Made by a program: the position numbers and the translations under genes. A stretch of DNA of 46,763 nt, taken from Cristatella mucedo (Eukaryota; Bryozoa; Phylactolaemata; Cristatellidae). The stretch lies in NCBI GenBank assembly GCA_009760855.2, contig WPIO01000436.1:1-46763 (forward strand), in the 5' to 3' direction. Shown here in pieces: positions 1-9,540 of this stretch; within the stretch, counting starts at the first letter, position 1, and each line of letters begins with the position of its first letter. Under the pieces are notes generated by a model. The model made no database searches and had not been told where the DNA came from. It saw only the letters and a program-made list of their open reading frames with translations.

Positions 1-1283
1 ATGGATGCTGTCAGAGCGAAAACCTCTTTGCCCTTTCCGCTCAAAGCAACCATCCGACCTGTCATTATTGGGTAGAAGCCTACAACACGACACTTGCGTG
101 ACGTAACTCTTAACGAGTTTCACCACTGACTAGGCATAAATATCGATCCTAGCAAAGGACTAATCTAGCTTCTACAAAACTATTGTTGAATCAGATGCAC
201 AATCAAAATGCTGACGTCTACCATCAACCATCCATCTCCTTAACTTGATCCCGGACTTCAATCCCCCTTGCCAAGTGATCCTTGTGGTGCCTTGTTGCCG
301 ATAGCTTTCTCTAGCTTCTCTGTCAGCAAGCTAGGACAAGATCAGAGAGTATATACCTGTGATTTCGGTATTTCCCTCGTGACTCCTGTCCCTCAATGAC
401 ACCCAGAAACTGGATTCATGTCCATCGTTCCATGCACTTCCTCGATGTCGTACATTCAAGGGGGCCACGAATGATCTTACCCTGAAATTGATCTCCCAGT
501 CAAATACTCCCCCCCATACTATTCTCTAGACCCTATTCCCACCGTCCTACTTCTACGATGCTTAGATCTGCTGCTGCCAAGCATTACTATCAGAATAAAC
601 GTTGTCCTAGACCTCAGGTCAGGCCCCTGCACCTTTCAAAAAAAGGCTGTAGTGAGGCACTAATGTAAGAAAGCAAGGCTTTACCAATAACGCTAGAGCA
701 GCTTCCGTCAATTCTATCCGTTCCTATCACAGACAACTGGCCCGGAGTTGTTGACAGACCAACTGAACACTTTATCGAGAGCACAAACTTAGCAAGTATG
801 TTCCGGTCTGGGCTTTAGAGCTAATTACACCACAGTCAGCATTGCTTAGGTGTGTAAAATCCCTATGAATGCTGACTTAGGTAAAGTCTCTCGCTCTCCT
901 CTCCTGCTTTTGATTGATTTTTCGGGCCTTTGATAGCTTTTGATTACAGGTAATATCTCCAGTGATGACACGAGTATTGATGTCCTTCTTGAGGCCTTGG
1001 GGGTAATCGCGCGGTGCTTCTTTTCACAGTGCGGCTACCTGCACATGGCAGATGTCCATGGTACCCTATCTCAGTGGGAAGGACTCCTGAGTATTTGTGA
1101 ACGGACATTGATCATCTGAGGCACTTAAATAGGGGGTTACCTCACGACTGCTCAGTCCCTATTTTCACGATTCTGCGTCTTACCGATGTGAGCACCGAGG
1201 CTTTCAATTCTATGCAGATTACACTCAGTTGTACCTTTGATCCCTGCTAGCATTTCGGTTCATTACACACCCTTGCTGCCTGA
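1..1283 (+). pseudogene. L2/CR1-like LINE copy a, part 1 (decayed)
   Basis: Decayed endonuclease-end and reverse transcriptase portion of a non-LTR retrotransposon. Bases 1-660 match 22725-23360 almost base for base with small indels, and 661-880 match 26554-26760, so this is a paralogue of the LINE at 21922. The RT active-site region is visible near 1198-1232 as F-Q-F-Y-A-D-Y-T-Q-L-Y, where the usual second Asp of YADD has become Tyr. Frameshifts are frequent and no long frame survives. The element starts left of the window. It resumes at about 2753 after an insertion and again after a SINE at 3288-3432. The family call rests on similarity to the better copy at 23369-26553. Confidence 0.85.
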
Positions 1284-1352
1284 TGCTGACAGTCCATGCT
1301 GCCACTAACCACACTTGCATGCTGACTCTGAGCATGTCATCTTAAACCATGT
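1284..1352 (+). mobile_element. LINE 3' UTR fragment (copy b), left piece
   Basis: Matches the 3' untranslated region of the LINE family (tgctgac...catgctgccactaaccaca), the same text seen at 36148-36200 and, reversed, at 23500-23590. It interrupts LINE copy a just after its YADD region and continues at 2618-2752, the two pieces being split by the solo LTR. It is a heavily 5'-truncated LINE insertion. Confidence 0.75.
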
Positions 1353-2617
1353 TGTAACGCCGAAGGCTCGGCGAAAAGTAGTAGCGCTCCCCTGCCGCTT
1401 AACCTAGTGCGTAACCTAGCGCCTAAGGCCGTTCAATGGGTGTCTACTCACAATAAGCAGGCCGCCACGAAACGAGCATTTCTGGCGCTGAGCTGACTTA
1501 CCGTTTCTAAAGGGGGTCGTGATTCCGTGGTGTGAATCGGAAAGCAATACACACAAATTGGGGATTTTACTGAGCTTTATTCGTGAGCTCACAAAGTCGC
1601 TGCGAGTCTTAGCTCAGCTTTATCTCCACACTTTCTCACACGCTCTCAACACAACAAGCACTCTTGTGGAGGGAATACGTCCCCCCCCCGTACTTATGCT
1701 TCCTAAGTCTATTGTGTGGAACGACCCGAATGAGACTAGTAGCCCCAAACGGAGCCTGGAACCTGACCAGAGAACTAGGGCTCCGCCTCCACCTTACGGC
1801 AGGAATACTCATGTACTACACCAAGCACTCTTGCAGAGGAAACACGTCTTCACACTTAGGCTCCCTGCGTCTCAAGGGGGATCGGCCCAAATAGACAAAG
1901 GAGCCCGAACCGTCGGAATATCCTCACCCACCACACCAACTACGTCTAGCTCGCACCGGCCAATTCTTATGGCGAGACCACGTGCGAGCGGCACACATAA
2001 AACACAAAAAAAAAAAAAAATGCTTAGTCTCGGGCGATACGACGTATTCGGTGGAGTCCACCGAATCCCCTTATCACTGTCTCGTCCTGTCCCGCCAATC
2101 GCCGGCGAACAGCCAGCCCTTCTCCCTCACTTTCAGAGAAACGAGTCCGACGGCGCGTCGAAGCTCGGAGCCCAAGTGAGAGCCGAACAAAAGACCAAGA
2201 GCGAGCTTCGCTTGACATCAATACTTAGCTGAGACGATGGTGCAAGAGCTTATTTGTATTGGGCCCGACACCATGGCCCATTGCGGAAGGAATTAATACC
2301 GTCACTAGGCCACTGGAATGGCACACGTGATCAGCTTGAATGCCGAATAGATTCCAGACGATCTTTTTGGACAGAGTTATGGTGAAGGTTGACAGGCCAG
2401 CCGACATCAAGCAGCCGCTCCCGCGGGTCTCGGACCAATTCCAAAGGCCGACTCGCCACCGCTGGTCAGAGAGCTTCCTGGCTTGCTCCTAAGCGGGTTC
2501 CTCTCTAACCGCACTGACGCTCCTCTCTGGCTCACTGCTCCAGGACAAAGGAGTTCTTGCCGCCGCCGAATAGCTCCGTTCGTGCTAAAATTAAGTCAAG
2601 GCCAGCCAGGCGCTACA
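1353..2617. mobile_element. Solo LTR (1265 bp) with 4-bp target duplication
   Basis: The segment begins TGTAACGCC and ends GGCGCTACA, near-perfect short inverted ends in the TG...CA form typical of LTRs. It is flanked by ATGT on both sides (1349-1352 and 2618-2621), a direct 4-bp target duplication. Removing it rejoins the 3' UTR of a LINE, matching the uninterrupted copy at 36148-36365. No gag or pol frame is inside; the open frames at 1519-2232 are low-complexity and unlike any retroelement protein. By length and ends it fits a solo LTR left by recombination between the two LTRs of a Ty3/gypsy or BEL-type element. The lineage is not determined. Confidence 0.72.
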
Positions 2618-2752
2618 ATGTTATTCTTGTTTTTTTCAGCGGTGTGCTACTAACCATTAAATCCGGCTTCTTTTGCTGCAAATTTTAAGCGCCTAGAAAG
2701 AGATCTGAGTTCTCTGAGGGCGCTATATCAAGTGTAATAATATTATTACTAT
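2618..2752 (+). mobile_element. LINE 3' tail (copy b), right piece
   Basis: The end of the LINE 3' UTR: the GCGCCTAGAAAGAGAT...TTCTCTGAGGGCGCTATATCAAG hairpin-like tail followed by an imperfect ATT-rich repeat. This is the terminal signature shared by every LINE copy in the window. It joins back into LINE copy a at about 2753 (ATTGATGACATC). Confidence 0.85.
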
Positions 2753-3287
2753 TGATGACATCTGCACATGGATGGTAGCAAACTATCTTCAATTGATTTC
2801 GCCAAAGTCAACTTACTAGTTATGGGCAAAGCAAGAATGATTCAGAAATTGGAAATTCTGCCACTCAAAATCAGCTCGGCCATCGTATCTCCTCTTGCAT
2901 CTGCACGTAATCTGGGTGTCCTGTTCCAAGGTGACCTTTCATTAGACGACCACATCAGCCCACAGTCGTCTTCCTACTTTTAGCTGCATAGCAGTGCTAA
3001 AATTGGGGTTTGTTTAGGCAGGGATACCACATCTAAATTGGTCCGTGCATTTGTGACATTCTATCTTAACTTCTGTAACTCACTGCTTGCTGGCCTACCG
3101 GCCCGTGATATCAGGCACTTACCGCTGCTGCTAAGGTCATATGTCGTGAACATTACAATTGCCACGTCACACCACTTCTCGTCGACCTGCACTGGCTCCC
3201 AATCAAGCAGCACATTGACTTCAAGGTTTTGTCACATACTTTTAAGGTCGCTTCACTCTCTGGCTCCAGCCTACATTCTTGCCGAGC
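2753..3287 (+). pseudogene. LINE copy a, part 2: RT thumb and C-terminal region
   Basis: Continues the reverse transcriptase after YADD. The frame at 2768-2983 contains V-N-L-L-V-M-G-K-A, A-R-N-L-G-V-L-F-Q-G-D and L-S-L-D-D-H-I-S, which align with the same stations in the frame at 23750-25405. A frame change then gives F-C-N-S-L-L-A-G-L-P-A (3038-3307). It is interrupted by the SINE at 3288. Non-functional: stops and frameshifts occur between the segments. Confidence 0.85.
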
Positions 3288-3432
3288 TGGTTTGGCCTAG
3301 CGGTTAAGGTGCTCGCCCCGACCAAGGTCTGACTGAGGTCATGGGCTCGAGCCCCTGAGGCATATGTGAAGCGCCTGAATAGAGATTAAGCTCTCTTGGG
3401 GTGCTATATAAATGAATTATTATAATTATTAT
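3288..3432 (+). mobile_element. tRNA-derived SINE with LINE-type 3' tail
   Basis: A polymerase III-like head has a box A-like stretch, TTGGCCTAGCGGTTAAGG (3292-3308), and a box B-like GGGCTCGAGCCC (3343-3354). It is followed directly by AAGCGCCTGAATAGAGATTAAG...GTGCTATATAAATGAATTATT, the same kind of tail that ends the L2/CR1-like LINE. It sits inside LINE copy a. Three clear relatives lie at 21488, 36409 and 43001, so it is a dispersed family. The shared tail implies the LINE reverse transcriptase mobilises it. Confidence 0.8.
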
Positions 3433-3842
3433 ATTCTAATTCAGCCTACTACTCCTGCACCAGGCGAAGAATCGTACAACCCACAGCTCTGACTCGAATC
3501 TTTTAGCCATACCTTACGAACCTCAAAGCCGTTGGAGACGATGCCTTTAGTTCGTATGCGCCCAAAACCTGAAGCTCACTACCGACGCACGCCCACAACG
3601 TCCACTGACATGACGACATTTCAAAAGGAGCGTAAAAAGTGCCTTTTATTACAGCATTCGGTGGGTCTTTGTGATTCTTTCTTCGTGACATGTACCTGCT
3701 TACACTAAGCCTTGCTGGTTGAGGATGTTACTATTAAACATTTTGTAATGCTTTTTATTGTAGCATCTGGCCAGTGAGAGATTCAGATCTCTTAGGGCAC
3801 TATGAAAATGTATAATAATATTGTTTATATTACTAACGGTCA
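3433..3842 (+). pseudogene. LINE copy a, part 3: RT C-terminus and 3' UTR
   Basis: Resumes after the SINE. T-N-L-K-A-V-G-D-D-A-F-S-S-Y-A-P-K is readable at 3521-3570, then D-M-T-T-F-Q-K-E near 3607 and the 3' UTR ending in an AT-rich tract (3800-3840). At the codon where the youngest LINE (23750) has a TAA, this relative has AAA. From 3604 on the text matches 26770 onward, so it marks the left part of the duplicated block. Confidence 0.82.
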
Positions 3843-4765
3843 GTGGTTCTATGCAAATTTGTAGTGTGTATTATGACAGTGCATGTTCTTTTCTTTAGGT
3901 CGGTAAAGCAAGATTATGGTATGCATCATCTAATCGATCGGACCCGAGAGCTGCCAAATTGCAGCCTGGAGGACGTTGATTACGATATCTGTTTTCCTGA
4001 CCTCTTAAGAATGCAGGATTTCATTCGCACGCTCGGTTTGAGCAGTGCCACGTTGTATGTGATACTTTCTTCGCTGTGCTTGGTAATGCCCGTCGCTATG
4101 AAAACCGACTTTTGTCAATTTCTTTTGCTCTGTGGTCTCGTTACTCTCTGCTCTTGTGCAACATGGCCGGGGTGGATCAATCGTTGAGAATGTAGTGAGA
4201 GTTAATTTGACATTGCTGTTGCCGATATTAGTGTGACGTTTGGAAAGCAATTGCTGACCACGATCTGTCGACATTCTACCCAGTCTTTAATATTTTTGCC
4301 GATGTAGCTGTGCGTTTCTGTCTTAAAAGCTATTGTTTTGTTCTCGTTCAGAGAGATTCCTTGGACTCGCACCGCAGGCTTAGCTAATGCTAAACACTCC
4401 TGACTTGTGATAATACGATAATTGTTCTTGAGGGGTCGGAGGAAGTCACAACGTGGAACTGATAGGCTGTAGGAGTGGCATATCGTATGCTGTACTTTTG
4501 CATCTGCTATAGTTTGAGCCTCTGTCTGTGCACCCTAGCATGGACTGGTTATGTTTGACCGCAGACATTAAATGAGCTCGCTCACATAGGTATCGATCGG
4601 TTACTAAGTAGATGGAGACTAAACACATAGTTCAGGAAAGCCTTAAACCGGTTTAAAACTGGTACGAATGACACGAGCACGCGAAAGAAACGTTCGTTCG
4701 AGAGAAACCTTCTGAAAAATGGCTTGAGCCTTCAGCAGCTTTGTAGATTTTTCATTTACGAGCCG
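3843..4765. repeat. Duplicated non-coding block, part 1
   Basis: About 920 bp repeated at 27000-27927 at high identity with scattered small indels. No transposon gene is recognisable. One stretch (3899-4020) begins after a pyrimidine-rich AG and reads S-V-K-Q-D-Y-G-M-H-H-L-I-D then L-E-D-V-D-Y-D-I-C-F; it is open in both copies at the start, so a captured exon is possible but unproven. The second copy shifts frame soon after. Confidence 0.6.
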
Positions 4766-4955
4766 TGATGGCACACTTGATTAAGTGGTTGCTTTTCATG
4801 ACCTTGGTCCCTAGGTCGTGCGTTCGAATCCCGTAGTGGGCGACCCTTTGTTGCAGCTGCAAGCGGTGGTGATAGCCATAAAGGCTCTTCTGTCGCTATA
4901 TAAAAGAGGCTGTTGAAATAAGCTAATATTTTATAAACTCTGAGCCCAAGGTTGT
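4766..4955 (+). mobile_element. tRNA-derived SINE, second type
   Basis: A tRNA-like head has box A-like TGGCACACTTGATTAAGTGG (4769-4788) and a good box B, GCGTTCGAATCC (4818-4830). It is followed by an unrelated body (GCAGCTGCAAGCGGTGGTGATA...) and a TGTTGAAATAAGC stretch. The same unit is at 27929-28105. It does not fold as an intact tRNA (the head has no matching acceptor 3' half), so it is a SINE rather than a tRNA gene. Its body and tail differ from the SINE at 3288. Confidence 0.65.
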
Positions 4956-5990
4956 TCTGTGGGATGAGTCGAGGTAAAGAGCGCTCATGAGCCCCCACTC
5001 GCTCATCAGCCAGAAGCTGCACCATCATTTGCAAAGAAGCCTGTCTTAGCGTATCAGCACCCTCTACAGCCTCGTTCGTCTCATAAATAATAATCGTGGA
5101 TGAGCGTAGGAAAGCGCTGATCAGCCCCCACTCTGGTTCCGCATTAAGCGTTGCTGGGAAGACCACGCGGTCTCACGATGGCATGAGTTAGCAGAATTAA
5201 GCCGACCCACGAAGCGTGAGCAGTTGTAGTTTTAACAGTCCAGCCACTAATTGAGTATTAAGTACAGAGAAATAGAGAGAGGGAGCGGGAGAAAGGGTGG
5301 CAATCTGTAGACGTGAATGAATAAGTAATTTTTATCTTAGGCCTGGATATATCGATCGACTGCCGGCTATGCAGTTACGAGTAAGCCTTGCTACTCAAGG
5401 GTATGCCGCTAATCCAAGCCGTGGTAGTTCCTCTTAGGCACACTCAGCCGGTTAACCGCAGAGGAGAGCCGGGGGACTACGAACACAAAACCAAGCCGGC
5501 AGCTGCCCTAGCTTACGCAACTCACTATCGTAGTTATAGTGGTGGTGCTTCGCTTCTTGCAAGTGCACTCCAAGGCTCGGTGCATCACTGGTAAAGGGTC
5601 ACGCGTCGGCGAGGAAGAGGACCATTAAAAGTGCTGCCTTTTGCTGCCTACGGACAGTAAGTAGTGCAGAAGCTGCTGCATCCCGTTTGCAACGAAGCCT
5701 GTCTTAGCGTCGAAGCCCATCAGCACCCTCTACAGCATCGTTTGTGTCAAACGTAAACTTGCCAGGCGTGAGCAGTATGACTGCCGTTTTACAATTGGAC
5801 GATTTAAACCAGTGTTGCAAGATGCATATTAGGCAAGTACTCTGATATTTATATCAAATTGACGATGTATGACAGGGTCTAATGGTATTTAAGGAACTCT
5901 TGTGGCATCCACAATTTCGCTTATTAGTGAGTGCATATCTCCTAAATTGAATGCGTTCACAGAGACGTGCTACTGTTTGCAACCTATAGC
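4956..5990. repeat. Duplicated non-coding block, part 2, with internal direct repeat
   Basis: Matches 28106-28580 but holds about 500 extra bases. The text AGAAGCTGC...AGCCTGTCTTAGCG...CAGCACCCTCTACAGC occurs twice here (about 5020-5080 and 5650-5735) and once at 28260-28320. The extra DNA is therefore bounded by a direct repeat in this copy. No gene seen. Confidence 0.6.
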
Positions 5991-6320
5991 TAATGTTCCA
6001 TAGGATTATTAGGAGTTATTCTGCAGGCGAAAGAGCATTGGGAATCGAAGCTAATGAGCACTGCCTGCGTATTTTTGACGAACGTCTGCTGTGGATAATG
6101 CCCGCTTCCCACATCAGTGGTCACTTTCTCGGCTACAGCTGTCTGCCTGTGGTCGTGCCAGCACTTGAAAGTTCGCACTGGGACTGGCAGTTGTTTGGCA
6201 GCTGAGTGGCTCGTGCATTTAAAAATGCAATGCGTTTCAAAACCCGGCCGATGCGTCCGCCCAGAGCCCTGAGATACATTCAAGGTCTCGTGGGCATTCA
6301 GGCTCAAAATACTCCTGACC
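5991..6320. repeat. Near-identical duplicated stretch
   Basis: Part of the block 5760-6320, which matches 28345-28905 with only a few differences, clearly closer than the flanks. Both strands are open for about 70-100 codons in both copies, which follows from their similarity and is not evidence of coding. No motif was recognised. Confidence 0.6.
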
Positions 6321-6321
6321 C

Positions 6322-6478
6322 GATCCTGCCCTCCGACCTTGCCTTGGCTCTGCCCTCCGACCTTTCCCCGACCCTGCCATCCGACCTTTCCCCGACTCTG
6401 CCCTCGGACCTTTCCCCGACCCTGCCCTCCGACCTTTCCCCGACCCTGCCCTCCGACCTTGCCCTCTCTGCTCCTGAA
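6322..6478. repeat. 24-bp minisatellite, about 6 units
   Basis: Tandem copies of a 24-bp unit of the form CCCTCCGACCTTTCCCCGACCCTG. As 24 is a multiple of three, several frames stay open (an L-P-S-D-L-S-P-T octapeptide repeat on the plus strand, a Gly/Arg/Ser-rich one on the minus strand). The homologous array at 28919-29112 has about 8 units, showing copy-number change since the duplication. Confidence 0.9.
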
Positions 6479-6650
6479 GCGTACTAGTCCGCAGCCTCAC
6501 TTCGATCCACTAATAGTACCAAGTATTCAATAATATCCTGTTCCGCAGTGAATATTGTCTTATGGAGTATGCAAAGGAATAGTAGACAGGAATATCAGAT
6601 TGAAAACGATTGGGGCGGATGCTCTAGGAGATTACCTGTAGACATAGTAG

Positions 6651-6651
<1 letters not shown>

Positions 6652-6684
<33 letters not shown>
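6652..6684. repeat. (AT)n microsatellite
   Basis: An uninterrupted TA dinucleotide run. In the homologous position near 29280-29650 the other copy has about 500 bp of different sequence ending in a GA microsatellite, so this is also a length-variable breakpoint between the two copies. Confidence 0.95.
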
Positions 6685-6687
<3 letters not shown>

Positions 6688-7147
6688 CTCAGTCGTCGCA
6701 GAGAGAGATAAAGTGATATCCAGTGATAAACAGCCAAGTACAAATTAGACTGAGAAGTTCGCTAGCCGCTCGTGTCCTGGTGTTTAGGTAGGTTTGGCGA
6801 TAGGTAGTGATACGGTGAGGGGCATGCGGTTTGACGCTCCGACAGCAAGCAAGCTACGGTACAGAAACATCGAATGTCCAGGCACGACTGTGTATTTGGG
6901 CTCGCGGCGAGGAGGCTCGCGACTGTTCTCTCCTGCGCCCGCATTCCCACTGCCCCTTCTCTGTAGGCCGTGACTCATCCTCCATAAAGAATAACTTATT
7001 AAATCATAACCCTCAATAAACCATAAACCCATATAAGACACTAAACGCTTGGGGCGGGGGGGGGCATGAGACCGCAGGGCCCTGGTCGGGACGCACCGAC
7101 GCCGCTGCAGGCCGCCGCCGCGACTAGGCCCGTGAGTAGTCCATCAG

Positions 7148-7305
7148 TTGTTCGTGTGTGTGTGTGCTTGCGTGCGTGCCGCGTGTGGGGTGTGTGTGCG
7201 TGCGTTTGTTGTGTGTGTCTGTGTGCGTGCGGCGTGTGTGTGGCCCGTGAGGTGTGCGTGCGTGTGTCTGTGTCTGTGTGTGTGTGTTCGAGCGTGTGTG
7301 CTAGT
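7148..7305. repeat. Imperfect (GT)n tract
   Basis: TG/GT-rich low-complexity DNA with GCGTGCG interruptions, matched at 30308-30458. The Cys/Val-rich open frames across it come from the repeat and are not genes. Confidence 0.95.
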
Positions 7306-7421
7306 TAGGTTAGGGAGCTGGAGTAGAGCTCGCGGGAGTCCAGTGCGGCTGAGGCAGTGCGGGGGGGGGGCGACAGATCCAGCGTGTCTCTGGAGTATGC
7401 GACGTGTACACGGCGTGGAAA

Positions 7422-7878
7422 GTTAGCTCTGGTGAGTGGCGCAGCCACCGGGTAGCACGTAGCTAGTGAACATCCCCACCCAATAAACTATTGCCGCCAG
7501 GCCCCGTTGGAGGCCGTGCTTGTTTCATTTATGCCCATAACTAATTCTAACGATACTAATAATGATAAAGTAATAAAATATTAATTTTCAATAATAATAT
7601 TGATATTATATTTTTATTTAAAACAATAATGGTCTTATTATTAATTAAATTTCATTTATTTATTTATTCATGTATTCATCTATTATTTATTAATTTATTT
7701 ATTTCATTTATGCCTCAGCAGCAAGCCCATCGCGAGAGTTACCGAGGCGCGATAGGCTCGCTGCACAGTCGCCACCGCCTCAGAGGGGGAGGGGCTGAAA
7801 TGCTGAAAAGGCGGAGTCGGGCAAGGCCGCAGCCGCCACAGCTCCGCTAAGAAGCGTAAGCTCAGCCAGAGAGCTAAC
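7422..7878. mobile_element. 457-bp segment absent from the other copy, with 9-bp inverted ends
   Basis: Present here but missing at the matching place near 30569, where GTGGAAA joins directly to TGCTCGGG. The segment starts GTTAGCTCT and ends AGAGCTAAC, perfect 9-bp inverted repeats, and the bases just inside also resemble each other (GGTGAG and, reversed, CTGGCTGAG). Its middle is AT-rich (7540-7710). No clear target duplication is visible, so a MITE-like insertion here and a deletion in the other copy are both possible. Confidence 0.5.
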
Positions 7879-7984
7879 GGCTTGCTCGGGCGGCGGTCCA
7901 ACAGCGACCCCAGCGGTTAAAGATTTGCCGTATTTAAATGAGCGCTGCCAGAAGGAGAGACGCGAGTGCAGCGATCCTCGGCCG

Positions 7985-8130
7985 ATCATTCGCTACGCGT
8001 TCCTAGCCACGGTAATTCAGGAACAGTGAATTCTAAATGTTACGGCAGTGATAATCTGGTTGATCTAGCACAGCCCTGTCATACTTACAAGCCGCTTTCA
8101 CCGCATTCAAAAAATATGGTTCGATAACAA
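7985..8130. repeat. Left edge of second duplicated block
   Basis: From CATTCGCTACG onward the text matches 37136-37275 with few changes. The DNA to its left differs between the copies (here it joins the first block at GATCCTCGGCCGA; there it follows single-copy DNA), so this is a junction of the rearranged duplication. No gene. Confidence 0.65.
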
Positions 8131-8350
8131 TAATAATAATCGTTCGATAACAATAATAATAATCAGTCTTCAGTGTTGTTCCCAAAGAGAAATCAATCTC
8201 TTTCTAGGTACTTCACATGTGCTTATAGGACAGCATATCAATCCATAGTGATGATATTCACAGTTCCAGCACGAATAAGAACGTAAAGGATAATTCTAGC
8301 AGATCTTGCAAAAGCTATGAGGAACAGGCGGGTGTTGGCATATTTTTGCT
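8131..8350 (-). mobile_element. LINE 3' end fragment (minus strand)
   Basis: An AATAATAATAAT tract followed by the reversed LINE tail (CTTTCTAGGTACTTCACATGTGCT). The homologous fragment at 37276-37480 continues further into the reverse transcriptase. A short duplication of the CGATAACAATAATAATAAT unit is seen at the tail here. Confidence 0.75.
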
Positions 8351-8370
8351 GGGGCATGACCGGCCTCTAA

Positions 8371-9115
8371 GGATAGTAATGCCTGGCAGTAGCAGATCTA
8401 TGCATCGTATAAGTCAAAGAGCGGGTCTAGTAGGCTCGTAGTCTTCATTGATAGGGAGATACATTTCAGGATGAGGTACGTCGTGGCCTCGTTGAAAGCA
8501 GATATTCAGGTGCTGCACCAAATTTAGGGACATGAGTCCAGAGCTGATACTGCTAGTCTATGGTCGGACTTTCTGATCTTGTCAATCTTTCTGACAGAGA
8601 AGCTATAGAATTATAATTAGCTAGATCACCACAAGGATCACTAGGGAAGGAGCTAACCAGGGAGCACTTAATTAGATGGTTGATGGTAGACGTCAAAATG
8701 TTTAGATTGTGCAACTGCGATTCAGCAATGTTTTATAAAAGCTAAAATTGACTTTTGTTGGGATTTATTGGTACGATCTACTGTAGTCCTCATATTCCCG
8801 TCGATGGATAGTCAGTCCTGATCTTTTGCATGGTTTCTCGTGCATTTGCTTAGTAGACCTAGCTAGTTCAATGTCACGGCTAGGGCGAGGGCGAAATGTG
8901 CCTTAGCCGGAGGTGCCATCTCGCCGAGCACGTTAGGTAGCGTCGTTTTGTAGCAGTCCACCAATGATGGCAGGTCAGAAGGGAGATTAAGCAGTAGGGG
9001 CCAAGGAGATGTAATCGTATGGACAGCATCGTTGTTATGGATCTTTTGCTTTCACGATTTACATATGATTTTGGATGCAGATAGTTACACTTGAGTCAGA
9101 ATCGCTTCGGGTTTA
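8371..9115 (-). pseudogene. LINE relic (RT finger and endonuclease C-terminal part)
   Basis: Matches 40798-41520 and, in reverse, the region 25060-25760 of the better LINE. Near 8700-8730 the minus strand reads E-S-Q-L-H-N, with the codon CAG at 8717-8715, the position where the younger LINE has TAG. The relic ends in the endonuclease domain at about 9115, where Maverick-like DNA begins; the same junction is at about 41520. The next better-supported fragment to the left is separated by a deletion relative to the second copy. Confidence 0.8.
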
Positions 9116-9510
9116 TAACGACTCTCAGGAATGCAGACTTCTATGATTACTTAAAGTTAGTGAGTTCGGTTTTCCAACATCAGCGTCCAAATGGGGTGCT
9201 CTGAAAGCGTTTTCCTCCACTTCTGTTAATTATGCCTCAGATACTGGGAAAGCAAAATTCCAACTTTTAACAAATATTAACGACACTTCCATCCCAAAGC
9301 AAAGAAATGTTCTCAGTACATTAAAACCTGCAGAAGGCTTCGAAAGAAAAGGATTTCAAGGCGTACTCTGAAGGGAACATGTTAGCAGAAGAAATGGCTG
9401 CTCTCCACATTCTGCTGTATTTGATAATATTGAAAGATCTGTAAGTTTGTTTCAATAAGGTCAGAAAATATATATATATAATCGAGATCGTCTGGCCGAC
9501 TATCAGAGCC
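9116..9510 (+). pseudogene. Unidentified ORF of the Maverick-like element, copy 1
   Basis: The plus strand is open from about 9116 to 9372 and carries stations such as T-L-R-N-A-D-F-Y-D-Y-L-K-L and N-D-T-S-I-P-K-Q. After a stop it continues in shifted frames (K-K-W-L-L-S-T-F-C-C, then D-R-L-A-D-Y-Q-S-H-I-Q). The copy at 41525-41950 keeps the same stations with different frameshifts, supporting a former plus-strand gene. I do not recognise the family. A small minus-strand frame on the same DNA (9321-9581) looks like a shadow. Confidence 0.4.
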
Positions 9511-9540
9511 ACATACAAAGCTTGCAACTGTGCTTTCGTC

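Noticed and set aside
1519-2232. 237-codon plus-strand frame
   Set aside because: It opens inside the solo LTR without a good start and has no retroelement or host motif; composition is low-complexity.
3292-3356. tRNA gene
   Set aside because: Same reasoning; it is the head of a SINE with a LINE tail, present in at least four places.
4766-4850. tRNA gene
   Set aside because: Box A and B are present but the acceptor and 3' half do not pair, and the unit continues into a SINE body found twice.
6322-6478. CRISPR-like array
   Set aside because: Direct repeats of 24 bp are contiguous with no spacers, in eukaryotic DNA.
6206-6500. Pro/Ser-rich and Gly/Arg-rich proteins on opposite strands
   Set aside because: Produced by the 24-bp minisatellite, whose length is a multiple of three; no start, splice or domain support.
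7066-7426. Cys/Val-rich open frames on the plus strand
   Set aside because: They are translations of an imperfect GT repeat; the same happens at 30202-30607.
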